Positions 1 through 10,106 of a stretch of 64,000 bases of DNA are shown piece by piece. Below the pieces are notes generated by a model that made no database searches, was not told the origin of the DNA, and worked only from the letters and a program-made list of their open reading frames with translations. Position 1 is the first letter of the stretch. The number at the start of each line of letters is the position of its first letter. The position numbers and the translations under genes were made by a program. The DNA comes from Alicyclobacillus_A sp963788285 (lineage in GTDB: Bacteria > Bacillota > Bacilli > Alicyclobacillales > Alicyclobacillaceae): positions 1-64,000 of the forward strand of contig CAWBGB010000016.1 in the NCBI GenBank assembly GCA_963788285.1. Direction: 5' to 3'.

Positions 1-191
1 AGAAGGGTATTTCCACTCGTGAAGTTATATTTTGTCAGAGGTTCAGGATATAGAGCTTGTCTGGCATCTAACTCATGCACCTTTTTAAATCGGTTCCAGT
101 CTCCCGGCTCTGATTGGAGATATGCATGTAAGTCCGAAGGCAAATGTTTAAACCAGTAATGATAAAAGACAGATGACGTGGTGACTGGCTA
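1..191 (-). other. Partial open frame running off the left edge, unknown product
   Basis: On the minus strand a frame is open from a TAG near 189 to the window edge, giving about 62 residues that include HYWFKHLPSDLHAYL and DWNRFKKVHELDARQ. There is no start codon at its beginning and it directly abuts the IS3 remnant, so it may be a gene whose 5' part was lost or interrupted by that insertion. I do not recognise the family. Confidence 0.3.
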
Positions 192-195
192 AGGA

Positions 196-950
196 TCAAT
201 GCCATGGATTGTACGATGGTTCATTGATTTGGTTGCTCTTCCCACCAAAATGGATGGTAGTTCGGATATAACTGATATCGATGCCCCACACGTGGTTGTT
301 GTAGCTGGCCCGTATGTTGCGCAGCAGGTACGGATATACGAGATGCTGTTGGTTACGTTTGCTTAAGTTCGGGCCAGGACGCACGTCTGAAATGCCCACA
401 TCCCGCATACAGCGCCGTACTCAATAAGGTTCCTGTCCCATCCTTCACGACTTAATATCGCCGTGATGTAGCGACTGCCGGATACTGGGCGTTCGGTGTA
501 AATTTCATCAATGCGCCGTCTTAGGCGTAGTTCTTCTTCCGATGGTCCGACTGGTTTATCATACAGGCTCGTTCGATTGAGACTCAGGAGATCCGCCTGT
601 GTGGACACAGAGTCTCCGGACGTTCACGCTCACTGTGCTCCATTCGCTCGGATCTAGTCCACTTCGAAGCCGCCTTCTTTGAGCCACTCAACCTGAGTGA
701 TTAAGCGGCCTTTTGGGTAAAGCTCAGACACTTCTTGTTCATACTGCTTTTTGACAGATGAGGCGCTCTTTTTGTCATCCTCCTTGAACACTGTAGACAA
801 CTTCTCCAAGGCCGTATTTTCCACCGGTGCAACATCGTAAAATGCACACCGTACTCAGATGAAATTTGTGCCACAGTTTTTTCCCCTTTCAGCAATTCTA
901 GAAAAACTTGAGAATTAAACGCTGCCGTTCTTGCACCGCGTCTACAAACG
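196..950 (-). pseudogene. Degenerate IS3-family (IS150-like) insertion sequence, orfA + orfB remnants
   Basis: Three minus-strand fragments in different frames add up to parts of an IS3-family transposase. The stretch at 701-895 (with an upstream piece to about 950 in another frame) has the OrfA signature LKGEKTVAQISSEYGVH followed by HRWK, the helix-turn-helix that binds the IS ends. The stretch at 363-608 resembles the OrfB helper region (DEIYTERPVSGSRYITAIL). The stretch at 196-408 contains NNHVWGIDISYIR, the start of the OrfB rve integrase core with the first catalytic Asp. Frameshifts separate the pieces and the rest of the DDE core is missing, so it cannot move by itself. Terminal repeats were not identified. 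Confidence 0.75.
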
Positions 951-1103
951 CAGAACTCCCTGCGAACGGAACAACAAGCGAGAAAATGAAGATTGTCGAC
1001 TCGAAGCGGCTAAGCAACGTAAAGACCCTCATGTGGCCCATCTGCATCTATGACCTTGCCCTGCGCGGATCGTCGTCGTTTTTCTCACTTTTTCAAGGAA
1101 CAA

Positions 1104-1751
1104 CTATCTGTCAAACGGTGTATTGAATGTTTCTTGGCCCATCTTACCCCCCCACTTTTTCTCATAGTATTGGTGGTGTAATTCAAAAGTAATGCTATTT
1201 AGGAAGTGTAGTTCTGGGTCAGACTTGACAGTGGAACTTCCATGGTGCAATACAGGGATGCTGGTTCCGACCTCTTCATATCCAGCAAGTAGCAATCTAC
1301 GGTGATAGTCAATATCTGTAAAATAATTCGGCAAGTTTATATCCCACCATCCTACGATTCGCATGGCTTCAACGCTGTAGGCAATAATGGCATGCGAATC
1401 TGTATGCGCAAGACCCCATCGTTTGCCCTCCGCCTTGAGTTGTTCTAATACGTTTAAAAAGGCTTGTGCACTACCGTCATACGCTTCTCCATCGTTGTGC
1501 ATGTAAATCACTGCATCACACTCGCGTTCTTCTGCCCATTTTTTAAACAAGTTCATGGATTGGGTAAACGACAGGGGAACACAAGGTTCATAGACAGAGA
1601 CCATAGTAGCGATTTCCGGATCATTTTGAAGGTCGCTATGCTCGGAGTCGTCCACAACAACCGTATGCGGCCAATAGATTTGAATGCTGTGTAGGGCATT
1701 AAGCAACAGATCCCGTCGGTTTCGATAGGGTATACCCACTAAGTATTTCAT
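1104..1751 (-). CDS. Glycosyltransferase, GT2-like (GT-A fold), 215 aa
   Basis: This intact 215-residue protein starts at an ATG preceded by AGGAG at a good distance. The N-terminus (MKYLVGIPYRNRRDLL) and TVVVDD are typical of the nucleotide-binding half of family-2 glycosyltransferases. YMHNDGEAYDG is the likely DxD-type metal and sugar-nucleotide region, and YFTDIDYHRRLLLAGYE matches the ED-rich acceptor and catalytic loop. There are no membrane segments, so it is probably cytosolic. It lies in a glycan locus but points away from the neighbouring glycosyltransferase genes. The donor and acceptor cannot be read from the sequence. The length is short for GT2, close to a minimal GT-A domain. 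Confidence 0.8.
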   Translation of the reverse strand: MKYLVGIPYRNRRDLLLNALHSIQIYWPHTVVVDDSEHSDLQNDPEIATMVSVYEPCVPLSFTQSMNLFKKWAEERECDAVIYMHNDGEAYDGSAQAFLNVLEQLKAEGKRWGLAHTDSHAIIAYSVEAMRIVGWWDINLPNYFTDIDYHRRLLLAGYEEVGTSIPVLHHGSSTVKSDPELHFLNSITFELHHQYYEKKWGGKMGQETFNTPFDR

Positions 1752-1943
1752 TATAATACCGCTCCTGTCGGTGACTCGTGTTTGATGAAATTCTGCATCA
1801 CATTCTATGCCACTCTATGCTCCGGAGTTTGGACATTTGAGTAGTCATTTAACCCCTAGGCTGTTGCCGTTTCAAAAAAAGCTGGTGATTATTAGGATAT
1901 GGATAGTTTCGATTACATCTACTGAGCAGGCGAGGGAATAGTA

Positions 1944-4306
1944 TTGAGAATTATTAAAACGATTCACAGAATTATGCAATTAGACGGCTCGGAATTCGTA
2001 AACGAACTGTACAAAGAGTTTTTGAACCGAGAACCGGACGAAGAAGGCTTTCATAAACATGTTCACGCCCTAACTAATGGCGTACCAAAACTCGAACTTA
2101 TCCATCATTTTCTAGAAAGCCCAGAAGCCACGCACTTGTTCCGTCAATCCGTGCAAAGTCATGAACAAGCGCAGGAAACCATTGCAAACATACTGAGACG
2201 GCTCTTCCAATTGGAAAGCAGGACATTTGTTACTGAATTATACCGGGAAATCCTTTTCCGAGAACCAGACCCAGAGGGGTTGCGCACTTGGGTAGACGCA
2301 TCACGAAGTGTAGAATCTCGAAAAAATGTGGTTTCTAATATATTATTCTCTGTAGAATCCAGAAAACTATTGGGACTTCAGACAGATGATCCAGTTTCCT
2401 CCGTCTTTCGTACTTTCGAAATAGGAGCGCTTAGTCAAGGAGATGGCACGGGTCATACAGAATCGTCAAGTCACATGAAATTATCCCGCAAGGTATCTGT
2501 GATTCTGTTGACATGGAATGGACTTGAATACACAAAGAAATGCCTTGAATCGCTTCAACAAATAACAAAAAATCCTGCTGTGAATGTCATGGTCTTTGAC
2601 AATGCCAGTACAGATGGTACGGTTGAGTATATTCAAAATTTGAGATGGGTCAATTTGATTCCACATGATAAAAACATCGGTTTTTCAGCTGCTATCAATG
2701 AGGCAGTGAGACGAACTGATCCAGAAAGTGACATTGTTCTGCTTAACAATGATATTATCGCTCGGCAGTCGAACTGGATAGAGTTGATGCAAGAAACGGC
2801 TTTGTCAGATCCAAGCATTGGAATTGTAGGCTGCCGATTGAGGGACACAGAAGGTAGGCTTCAACATGCGGGTACGTACATCTATTCGGGAAACGTGCTG
2901 GGGACAGCAAATCGGTGGCTTGAATTTAGATGTGAATCAGTACCCTAGGGTACGAGACGTCCAAGGCACTGTTTTTGCATGTGCTTATATACGCAGAACT
3001 TTGATTGAACAAGATTGGCTTGTTGGATACAGATTACTTCGCCTATTTTGAAGATACTGATTATTGCCTCAGAGCACGCGAAGCTGGATATCGAATTGTC
3101 GTTGACGGTCGAGTGACATTAGAGCACTACCAAAATACCAGCACTAAGGTCAACAACGTGGATTTCTGGAGCTTGTTTGAACAATCTAAAACAACATTTA
3201 GAGAAAAATGGGTGAATAAACTTCAAAATCAGTACGTTGAACATGTGACCTGGTCGTCCACTGTCAATGTACCTCCATATGGGTATACCAATTCCTCGAT
3301 ATATCTTATGGAAGCATTGGATGAGAACGGTGTTTTTGTATCATATAGGTATGCATACGGACCCGGAACACCGTACCCCATTGACGAGCAGTTCACGACA
3401 AATAGTTACAAGGTTAATGTGTATAGAATGAGGAAGCCTCATCCAGGAGGTCCAGAGGTCGTTTATGCGCAAGGTGATGTTTTCTTTAGGCAGACGGTTG
3501 ATATAAAATTGGATATACGATGTTGGAAGTTAATGGATTGCCTCAAGAATGGGTTCGTCAGGCCAATTTAATGGATGAAGTTTGGGTTCCATCAAGATTT
3601 AACAAGGAAACGTTTCAATTAAGTGGCGTACGGGTACCCATTCACGTGATTCCCCTCGGAGTAGATCCGAAACGTATTCCGTACCGAAATTCGAGAAAAT
3701 CGTTTTACGGAAAAGTACACGTTTCTCTCCATATTTGAGTGGGGAGAACGTAAAAACCCCACTGAGATTATCAAAACGTTTTCGAAGGTGTTCTCGCGTC
3801 GCGATGACGCAGTATTGGTATGTAAAATCAACAACATGGATCCGGCAATCGACGTTCCATCTGAAATTCGGAAGTTAGGACTGAGTGTAAACCTTTCAAA
3901 CGTGATGATTATCTATAACCAGCAACTTCCTACGCACTTAATGGGAAGTTTATATCGTTCAGTGGATAGTTTTGTATTACCGTCTCGCGGTGAAGGTTGG
4001 GGAATGCCTATTCTGGAGGCTATGGCATCTGGTCTGCCCACGATTGCAACAAATTGGAGTGGACAGACGGAATTCCTGAATGATCAAACCGGTTACCCCA
4101 TTCGTGTTTGCAAACTGGTACCCGCCGTTGCCAAATGTCCTTATTATGAAGGTTTTCGATGGGCTGAACCAGACTTTGATCACATGGCTTATTTAATGCG
4201 TTATGTATACGAACACCGAGATGAAGCAAGGGCGAAAGGTTTGGCAGCCTCCAGAGGATTGTTACAAGACTGGTCCTGGAGCAAAGCGGCGGAAAAAGGT
4301 ACGTAA
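1944..4306 (+). pseudogene. Frameshifted DUF4214 - GT2 - GT4/GT1 multidomain glycosyltransferase
   Basis: If the frames are joined this was a protein of roughly 780 residues. It starts at TTG 1944 with two DUF4214-type repeats (FVNELYKEFLNREPDEEGF and FVTELYREILFREPDPEG). A GT2 domain follows (SVILLTWNGLEYTKKCL, VFDNASTDGT, LLNNDI, and YFEDTDYCLRAREAGY), then a C-terminal GT-B domain (VWVPSRFNKETF, VIPLGVD, and PSRGEGWGMPILEAMASG). At least four frame changes break it, near 2920, 3010, 3530 and 3720. Homology continues across every break, so the lesions are small indels rather than deletions. DUF4214 repeats occur in surface and glycan-related proteins. It precedes another broken GT at 4344. 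Confidence 0.8.
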
Positions 4307-4343
4307 AAGATTAGCTAACATACACTGATTTATAAGTACAGTC

Positions 4344-5055
4344 ATGGGGGAAAACCGAATGAAGCGTCAAACGGTATCAGCGATGTACGTTGTTTTCAAT
4401 GAGGAGGAGTTTTTACCCTACTCGTTTCGTTCCATCGACGATGCCGTGGATGAGATTATTGTCATTGACAATGGGTCGACAGATCATACTATTGATATTA
4501 TCAAACGATTCGGTAAAGCTACGTTGTTCCACTGTAATGGACGCGGGGACTTCGCCAAATTGCGAAATATTGCCTTACGTGAGGCATCCGGGGATTGGGT
4601 GTTGAAACTGGATGCCGACGAAGTGTTTTATCCAGACCTAATGGAGAAAATGCCGGGAATGGTGACTCATCCAACTGCCGATGCATACACATGCTGGTTT
4701 TAGCATCTCATTCCAGATTATTGGCACATGCAAAATCAATCACAATTTGATCAAACCTATTACCGAAATTTTTTAGTACGTAAACATCCCGGTTTGTATT
4801 GGCAAAACGCAATTCTATGAATCCCTGGTAGGTATTGGTCCAAACGTGATTGATTCAAAGTTGCACTACGCTCATTACGGGTATACAAAAAATCACTGAT
4901 CTGAGAAAATGAGATTTAATGCTGCCATTGAGGGCAAGCCAGACCCACTGGCCGGATGTACACAATTTGACGATATCTTAGATGGAGTACCGACGATACC
5001 GTTTGACAACCACCCCCACGTCATCCAGGATTACGTGAATGACAAACGGCCATGA
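4344..5055 (+). pseudogene. Decayed GT2 glycosyltransferase
   Basis: The N-terminal 119 codons are a clear GT2 start: VSAMYVVFNEEEFLPYS, IIVIDNGSTDHT, and the DxD motif in LKLDADEVFYPDL. An in-frame TAG stops it at 4701-4703, but coding similarity continues in the same frame (PDYWHMQNQSQFDQTYY, LVRKHPGLYWQN). It then shifts frame (HYAHYGYTKNH, DDILDGVPTIPFDNHPH) with further stops. The family normally has this ferrying of a His/Tyr-rich second half, so the gene has suffered at least one nonsense mutation and one or two indels. No function is expected beyond the first domain. Confidence 0.75.
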
Positions 5056-5061
5056 CAGCAA

Positions 5062-5267
5062 TCCATTCAATGCTTCCATGCCCATCATATCATAAGGTAT
5101 ATTTATTCGCTTCATCGCCACGTGGTAGGGGCTGGAGGACAGCGAGGCTGCTGTATATTATTGAACTACGATGAGGATATGAACGGAATTCACAAGAACC
5201 GTAAGGCTATAGAACTTGCAGTAAGTAAAATGAAATACTCAGAGGTTATCTTCTGTACACGGAGGTA
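5062..5267 (+). other. Open coding-like remnant ahead of the cgeD-like gene
   Basis: A frame without a start codon is open to TAA 5265-5267 and ends with NRKAIELAVSKMKYSEVIFCT. Its codon texture resembles real coding sequence. It is probably the 3' remnant of a gene between the decayed GT2 and the gene at 5274. I do not recognise the family. Confidence 0.3.
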
Positions 5268-5273
5268 AGAACA

Positions 5274-5972
5274 ATGAAAGTGAGTGTAATTTTGACAAGT
5301 TATAATCGACCACATCAAATACAAGAAGCTATAGGCAGTGTACAAGCACAAACATATACGAATTGGGAACTAATTGTTGTCGACGATAATTCGAACCAGG
5401 AGACAAAGGAAACATTAGCAAAGATTATGGCACATGAACCACGCTGTACGATTATTCAGACCGGGGTCCTCGAGGAAGACCGTCCGAAAACCGTCCGCTA
5501 TGCTACCTGTATCAATTTGGCGCTAAAAAAAATATCTGGTGAATTGGTTACGTACCTGACAGATGACGATATTTTTTATCCAGAACGATTTCAAAAGATG
5601 ATAGATGTATTTGAAAAAAATCAGAATATTTGTGTTATTTATGGTCAGCAGAGAATTGTGGAGATTCGCGATGGTCAAATTGTCGAAGTCGGGCTTAGAC
5701 CGTTGGTCGGTGTTACCCGTGATCCTGCATACCATCTCGATCACAATTCTGTGATGCATCGTCGCACTTGCTTTGATCTTGGAATACGGTGGAACGATGA
5801 TCCGCTGTATTGGACAGAGGCCGATGCACAATTTTTTATTCAGTTGGCTCGTCATTGGGATTTTCATCCTGTTAATTACATCACGGATGAACACCGTCTT
5901 CACCATGGTGGAATACAGTTTAAACGTTTGCACGGAATGCAACCTTGGGACAATGTGGTATCTTACCCATAG
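5274..5972 (+). CDS. CgeD-like GT2 glycosyltransferase, paralogue 1
   Basis: An intact 232-residue GT2 starts at an ATG with GGAGG nine bases upstream. Visible motifs are MKVSVILTSYNRPHQIQEA (nucleotide-binding beta strand), LIVVDDNSN, the metal-binding DxD in TYLTDDDIFYPERFQKM, and DHNSVMHRRTCF followed by EADAQFF. The pattern RYATCIN...YLTDDD...VIYG...RPLVGVTR...HNSVMHRR closely follows Bacillus subtilis CgeD, a glycosyltransferase of the spore crust. It has no membrane segment and should act in the cytosol on a lipid- or protein-linked acceptor. The paralogue at 12802 is alike through its whole length. The decayed GT genes upstream suggest it is one of the surviving transferases of the locus. 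Confidence 0.82.
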   Translation: MKVSVILTSYNRPHQIQEAIGSVQAQTYTNWELIVVDDNSNQETKETLAKIMAHEPRCTIIQTGVLEEDRPKTVRYATCINLALKKISGELVTYLTDDDIFYPERFQKMIDVFEKNQNICVIYGQQRIVEIRDGQIVEVGLRPLVGVTRDPAYHLDHNSVMHRRTCFDLGIRWNDDPLYWTEADAQFFIQLARHWDFHPVNYITDEHRLHHGGIQFKRLHGMQPWDNVVSYP

Positions 5973-6191
5973 CCAACGGACGGAGATCAAGGAAAAATGA
6001 GCTATCATGACCTATGAGTCGCCTATACACAAATGCGCAGTGTTTTTCTGCATTTTTGACGTGTGGAAAACAATTCAGTTTATCGCTTCCTAGGCAAAAA
6101 TCAAGTGAGGTCCGTATCCTTGTGTAAAAACGAGGCCGGCTCCGAAGTCGCAAAATGAGCCATCTCGTCCCTCTTCGGTAGGAGAACGACA

Positions 6192-6520
6192 ATGGCTCCC
6201 TATCAGATTAACCTAGAAGACGCTCTCTTGCACGGCATGTTTCAGCAAGATGGGGGCGTGGCTGCCTACTCGAACAGGTGCTCAACCAAGTCCTCCAAGC
6301 TCAGGTGGCCAAACAATTGCAGGCGGTACCCTATGAGCGAACCGAAGACCGTCAGGGCTGTCGCAACGGCACATATCCGCACACCCTCACCACTCCCGTG
6401 GGGCGTTTGACGCTGCGAGTGCCCCGTATTCGGCGGGCAGTTCTCTACGGACCTTTTATTGCGCTATCAGCGCAGCTACGTCAGCTTTTCTTGGTGCACT
6501 TAAACTCCAATTGATTTAAT
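6192..6520 (+). pseudogene. Truncated, frameshifted IS256-family transposase (N-terminal part)
   Basis: Two overlapping frames together give the N-terminal ~100 residues of an IS256-family (mutator-type) transposase. The recognisable core is LNQVLQAQVAKQLQAVPYER followed by RNGTYPHTLTT and VGRLTLRVPRIR. The sequence degenerates after PRIR (stops and frame change around 6440) and ends before the left end of the IS1182-type element at 6541. The catalytic DDE region is missing. Confidence 0.75.
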
Positions 6521-6609
6521 AAAGAAGGAGGTTCCCCGTCGGGAGAGCGCTGCAAAAGGGTTATTTAAGGAGCAACGTAGTTGCTATCCCATTATTGGAT
6601 GAAAGATCA

Positions 6610-8498
6610 ATCGGGTAAGAGGGGGTGACTAACCCCCGTCTTCCCACACCACCGTACGTACCGTCCGGTATACGGCGGTTCATGTTGTGTAACGAAGTGA
6701 GTCGTACCGTTCGACTAAGCTTACAAGTCCTTGGTTGCGCCAATAGGCAATTCCAAGGGCTTTGTTCACTTGTGGCGTATTTGCGAGGCGCCAATACCCT
6801 TTTCGGGAAGCGCTTATGAGTACTGCCCATTCGTTTGGAATGCCGAGTGCGACTAGATTGCGTTTCTTTGTTTTAGGTTTCTTCCATTGTTTCAGAAGGC
6901 ACATCCGTAGTCGTCGGCGTATCCACTCGTCAAGTTCGGCGAAGACACTCCTGGTTTCGGCGTGGCGATAGTAGCCGGCCCACCCACGTAGGTAGGCGTT
7001 GAGCCGTTCTAGCCTTTGGGCCATCGATTGTCCCCTGCTTCGTTTCGTTAGTTCACGGACTTTGTCCTTGAAGCGCTTGAGGGACTTGGGGGCTACTCGG
7101 ATTTTCGGCCGTTGGTGCCACGTGAATGAGAAACCCAGAAATTTGCGCTTCCAGGGTCGGTCTACCGCACTCTTTTCCACATTTACCCTGAGCTTTAATC
7201 GTCCTTCTACAAATCTTCGTACACTCTCCATGACCCGTTCTCCTGCTCGACGACTGCGGACGTAGACATTACAGTCATCTGCATAACGGGCGAACCGGTG
7301 CCCTCGGCGCATAAGTTCCTTGTCCAGGTCGTCCAACATAATGTTCGCCAGTAGCGGACTCAGCGGTCCGCCTTGCGAAACACCCTCGTCTGTTGTTACG
7401 CAGACTCCGTTGTACATGACACCGGCTTCTAGATATCGCCTAATGAGCCGCAACACTCGTTTGTCCTTAACTTTTCGAGCCACTCTTGCCATCAGCATGT
7501 CGTGGTTTACTCGGTCAAAGAATTGAGCCAGGTCAAGGTCTACAACCCAGCGATATCCTTGGGCGATGTAGCTTCGTGCCTGTTTCACTGCCTGGTGAGC
7601 ACTATACCCTGGTCGGAACCCGTAGCTGTAAGGTGAGAATTCTGGGTCGAAGATGGGTGTGAGTACTTGCAGAAGAGCCTGTTGAATCAGGCGGTCAAGC
7701 ACCGCTGGTATCCCTAGCATCCGTTTGCCACCGTCTCGGTTTCGGGATTTCGACTCGACGTACGGGCATCGGTTGGTAGGTTCCACAAAGGAGTTCGTCA
7801 CGGATGCGCGTCCAGTTGTCTATCAGGAATGGTCGAAGGGATTTTATTTCCATTCCATCGACGCCTGCGGCACCCTTGTTCTTCTCCACACGGCGCAGGG
7901 CCGAGAGCAGGTTCTCCCGCTCTACTACCTGTTCCATCAGGTTCGTACAATTCGCTTCGCGGGTTGGTTCGTTGGGTCGTGCCGGAGAGAAACTCGGCGC
8001 TTCCTCGGTCCCCCGTGGATTCACCACTTCCTCCCGAGGATAGCTCCCTTCGGGATATTCGGCTGTCTATGCTTCTCTCTCGAACTTGCCATGAACAACC
8101 CTCACAATCATGTTCGGTCCTTCCCTGCATCGGCGTCCCTTTGCGGGTACTATGACCTCTGCTGACTCCTGCCTGTTCAGCGCCACCTTTCGATGACGGT
8201 TACCAGCTTTGCTGGCGTTCCGGGCAGGCCTCCCCGGGTAAGAGCGTTGTCTTTCCCTCCATATACCCACTCCATTTACTCTCGACAGCCTTCGGTAGCA
8301 AGGGCTTTATCTTGTTACGCAGACTCACCCAACTGTCGCTAGCCTCAATTGGAGTTCGTGACCCTTGGGCCGGAGGTTTGCCGCCGCCTTCCTTCAGATC
8401 CCACCTCACGATGGACACCTTTGGCTTAAGCTAATGGCTACTGCTACCTTCGCCATTCCGGACTTTCACCGTATAGACAACGCCCATGCCGAGCGCAC
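6610..8498 (-). mobile_element. Group IIC intron (about 1.89 kb) with maturase ORF
   Basis: On the minus strand the 5' end reads GTGCG at 8498. It is followed by a typical group II domain I (GTGAAAGTCC..., GAAGGTAGCAGTAGCC). The 3' end has the domain V/VI region (GAACCGCC...GGACGG...ACGGTGG, then a GGGGGTTAGTCACCCCC stem) and ends CCGAT at 6610. The encoded reverse transcriptase is of the GsI-IIC type. Group IIC introns characteristically insert just behind intrinsic terminators, and here the 5' exon is a perfect terminator hairpin plus T-tract (8501-8536). The ends are inferred from consensus. Splicing at these ends would join TAC to TGA and restore the transposase stop. Confidence 0.82.
6680..7937 (-). 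pseudogene. ltrA: Group IIC intron reverse transcriptase/maturase, frameshifted
   Basis: The protein would be about 420 residues and is very similar in layout to the thermostable GsI-IIC reverse transcriptase. The N-terminal frame (start ATG 7937, or further upstream to 8027) gives ERENLLSALRRVEKNKGAAG through VRRVEIPKP. The second frame continues with DGGKRMLGIPAVLDRLIQQ, RT motifs including YSYGFRPGYSAHQAV, QGGPLSPLLANI and the catalytic FARYADDCNVYV, and the maturase X domain (LNAYLRGWAGYYRHAET). A single +1 shift near 7735, between KP and DGGK, splits it. No endonuclease domain is present, as is normal for IIC. Translation of a full enzyme would require frameshifting, so the copy may depend on maturase from elsewhere. 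Confidence 0.85.
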
Positions 8499-10004
8499 GT
8501 AAAAATGCAGCTTTCCTCGCTCAGGAGGAAGGCTGCCTGTATTTACCAGATGTACCATTCGTTTTGCATTTACAACAAAAGCCGTTAGATATGCCTGTAT
8601 TCGCATGCCGAATAGACCACGGTACTTCGCCCTGGTTAAGCCATGGTGTCTCTTAAGTTCCGCGTTCTTGTGTTCAATAATGGGTCGTCGCCGGATGCGT
8701 GATTTAAACGTATCACTTTGCTCGAACTCCATGTGCTCTTTATAGTGTTCTGCGACGATCCGTATCGAGTAAGTTTTTGCTTTTGCATTCGGTTTGTAGC
8801 ATCCATCGCGAAGAGGGCAAACCTTGCATTTTTCTACATCAAAGTAAAAAACCATTGAACGACTATGACCAGAGTTCTTACTTCCTTGAATCGCTTTTCG
8901 GTTACTATGTTCTCCAGCGGGACAAACCACAAAATCGGCGTCCTTGTGGTATTGAAAGCCTTCTTGCTTGGGACCTCCTGTATGAACTATCGGACTTAAC
9001 GGGATTACCGCTTGAATTCCTTTCACCTTGAGTTCAGCGAGGTTATCCTTCCCTGAGTAGGCGATATCCGCAATTACTTCATTCACTTTAATCCCGGTTT
9101 CAACCGACTCCTGAAGAAGTTTGGATAATTGCTTACCGTCATCTACACTTCCGCCCGTGACTTCAATTGCCGTGATGATTTCTTCTTCAGTCATCGCGAG
9201 ATGTTCCTTGTACCCAAAGAATGACTTGGTGTTGCTTTTCCACCCAAACCGAGCATCCGGATCAATCGCAGACATAATTCCGTTATTTGCGAGAAGACGT
9301 TCATCCTCTACAATTTGTTTGGCAATTTTTAATTTCTCTGTGACTGCACCCTCATGGTCAGGTAGCAATGTCTCGATTGTTTCTCCTAACTCGGCGAGAT
9401 AATGCAGCATGAGTTTTTCTGCATCTGGATGGTCTTTTTCGAACATCGGTTCCGTTGGCAGCTTCTTTTTGAGATTCGGGTACTTCTTAAGCACGACTCG
9501 CTGTAGTCTTTTGGCTGCCTCCCGAATCACCTGAAGAGGTTTCTGCTTTTGGGTGGACGCCAGGCTGTGAGTCGAGTCCACAATTAAAGCCCTCGATTTA
9601 ATGAGCCCTCTATCTACGCATTGCTTAGCGATTTCCTGTAATATTTCTTCTACTTTGCTTGCCCCGAGGCGGTGGTTACGAAACCGAGACAATTGGGACG
9701 GATCTGGAAGAGGGTCCTCAGGATTCAGACCCGTAAACCATTTGTAAGCAAGGTTAACTTGGGTATCCGCAATGACGCGCTCATCCGATAGGTTATAGAG
9801 AATTTGAAGAAATAAGAGTCGAAACAGGAGTTCCGGTTCCGTTGCTGGGCGACCGTAGTATTCGCAGTACGAGGCTTTAACGAGATCGTGAATAAACGAA
9901 AAATCCACCGCTTGATGAATTTTTCGAAGCAGGTGATCCTTGGGGACTAAATTATACAGTTCTGCGTGAAACGACAATTTTGTTTGCTTCGACGAGTGGA
10001 GCAT
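8466..10004 (-). CDS. IS1182-family transposase, stop codon displaced by an intron
   Basis: The 512-codon frame encodes a DDE transposase of the IS1182/IS4-like class. The N-terminal DUF772-type domain (SFHAELYNLVPKDHLLRKI, YGRPATEPELLFRLLFLQ) is followed by the first Asp in ALIVDSTHS, a second in GGSVDDGKQL, Cys-rich CKVCPLRDGCY, and the Glu in RPIIEHKNAELKRHHGL. The authentic C-terminus should be ...GKLHFY. The last ten codons (VRSAWALSIR) and the TGA at 8466 are read from the intron's 5' end, whereas splicing gives a stop directly after Tyr. The coding sequence looks intact, so the element may still be active. Confidence 0.85.
   Translation of the reverse strand: MLHSSKQTKLSFHAELYNLVPKDHLLRKIHQAVDFSFIHDLVKASYCEYYGRPATEPELLFRLLFLQILYNLSDERVIADTQVNLAYKWFTGLNPEDPLPDPSQLSRFRNHRLGASKVEEILQEIAKQCVDRGLIKSRALIVDSTHSLASTQKQKPLQVIREAAKRLQRVVLKKYPNLKKKLPTEPMFEKDHPDAEKLMLHYLAELGETIETLLPDHEGAVTEKLKIAKQIVEDERLLANNGIMSAIDPDARFGWKSNTKSFFGYKEHLAMTEEEIITAIEVTGGSVDDGKQLSKLLQESVETGIKVNEVIADIAYSGKDNLAELKVKGIQAVIPLSPIVHTGGPKQEGFQYHKDADFVVCPAGEHSNRKAIQGSKNSGHSRSMVFYFDVEKCKVCPLRDGCYKPNAKAKTYSIRIVAEHYKEHMEFEQSDTFKSRIRRRPIIEHKNAELKRHHGLTRAKYRGLFGMRIQAYLTAFVVNAKRMVHLVNTGSLPPERGKLHFYVRSAWALSIR
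8501..8536 (-). terminator. Intrinsic terminator at the end of the transposase gene, group IIC target
   Basis: On the minus strand GCAGCCTTCCTC, a CTGA-like loop and GAGGAAAGCTGC form a strong stem, followed by ATTTTT. It overlaps the last codons of the transposase. The group II intron begins three bases after the T-tract, which is the standard insertion context of class C introns. Confidence 0.85.
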
Positions 10005-10106
10005 CCGAGCCTTCCTTTTTTCTTAAAATTATACAACACCCCCAGCACCAAGACGGTACTGGAGGTGTTCTTTACAATTACTGTATTCGTTTTGCAGTGC
10101 TCTCCC

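Larger units (their letters stand above)
6541..10106 (-). mobile_element. IS1182-type insertion sequence carrying a group II intron
   Basis: The element is bounded by 17-bp imperfect inverted repeats: GGGAGAGCGCTGCAAAA at 6541-6557 and its complement, with one mismatch, at 10090-10106. A possible 3-bp target duplication (GTC) flanks both ends. Inside are one transposase gene (8466-10004, minus) and a group IIC intron (6610-8498). Removing the intron would leave an element of about 1.68 kb, a normal IS1182 size. The right end lies immediately after the stem of a terminator-like hairpin (10107-10131) downstream of the GDP-sugar gene. Confidence 0.75.

Noticed and set aside
8027..8420. Several overlapping frames around 8.0-8.4 kb as small genes
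   Set aside because: They lie within the structured 5' RNA of the group II intron and have no protein features.
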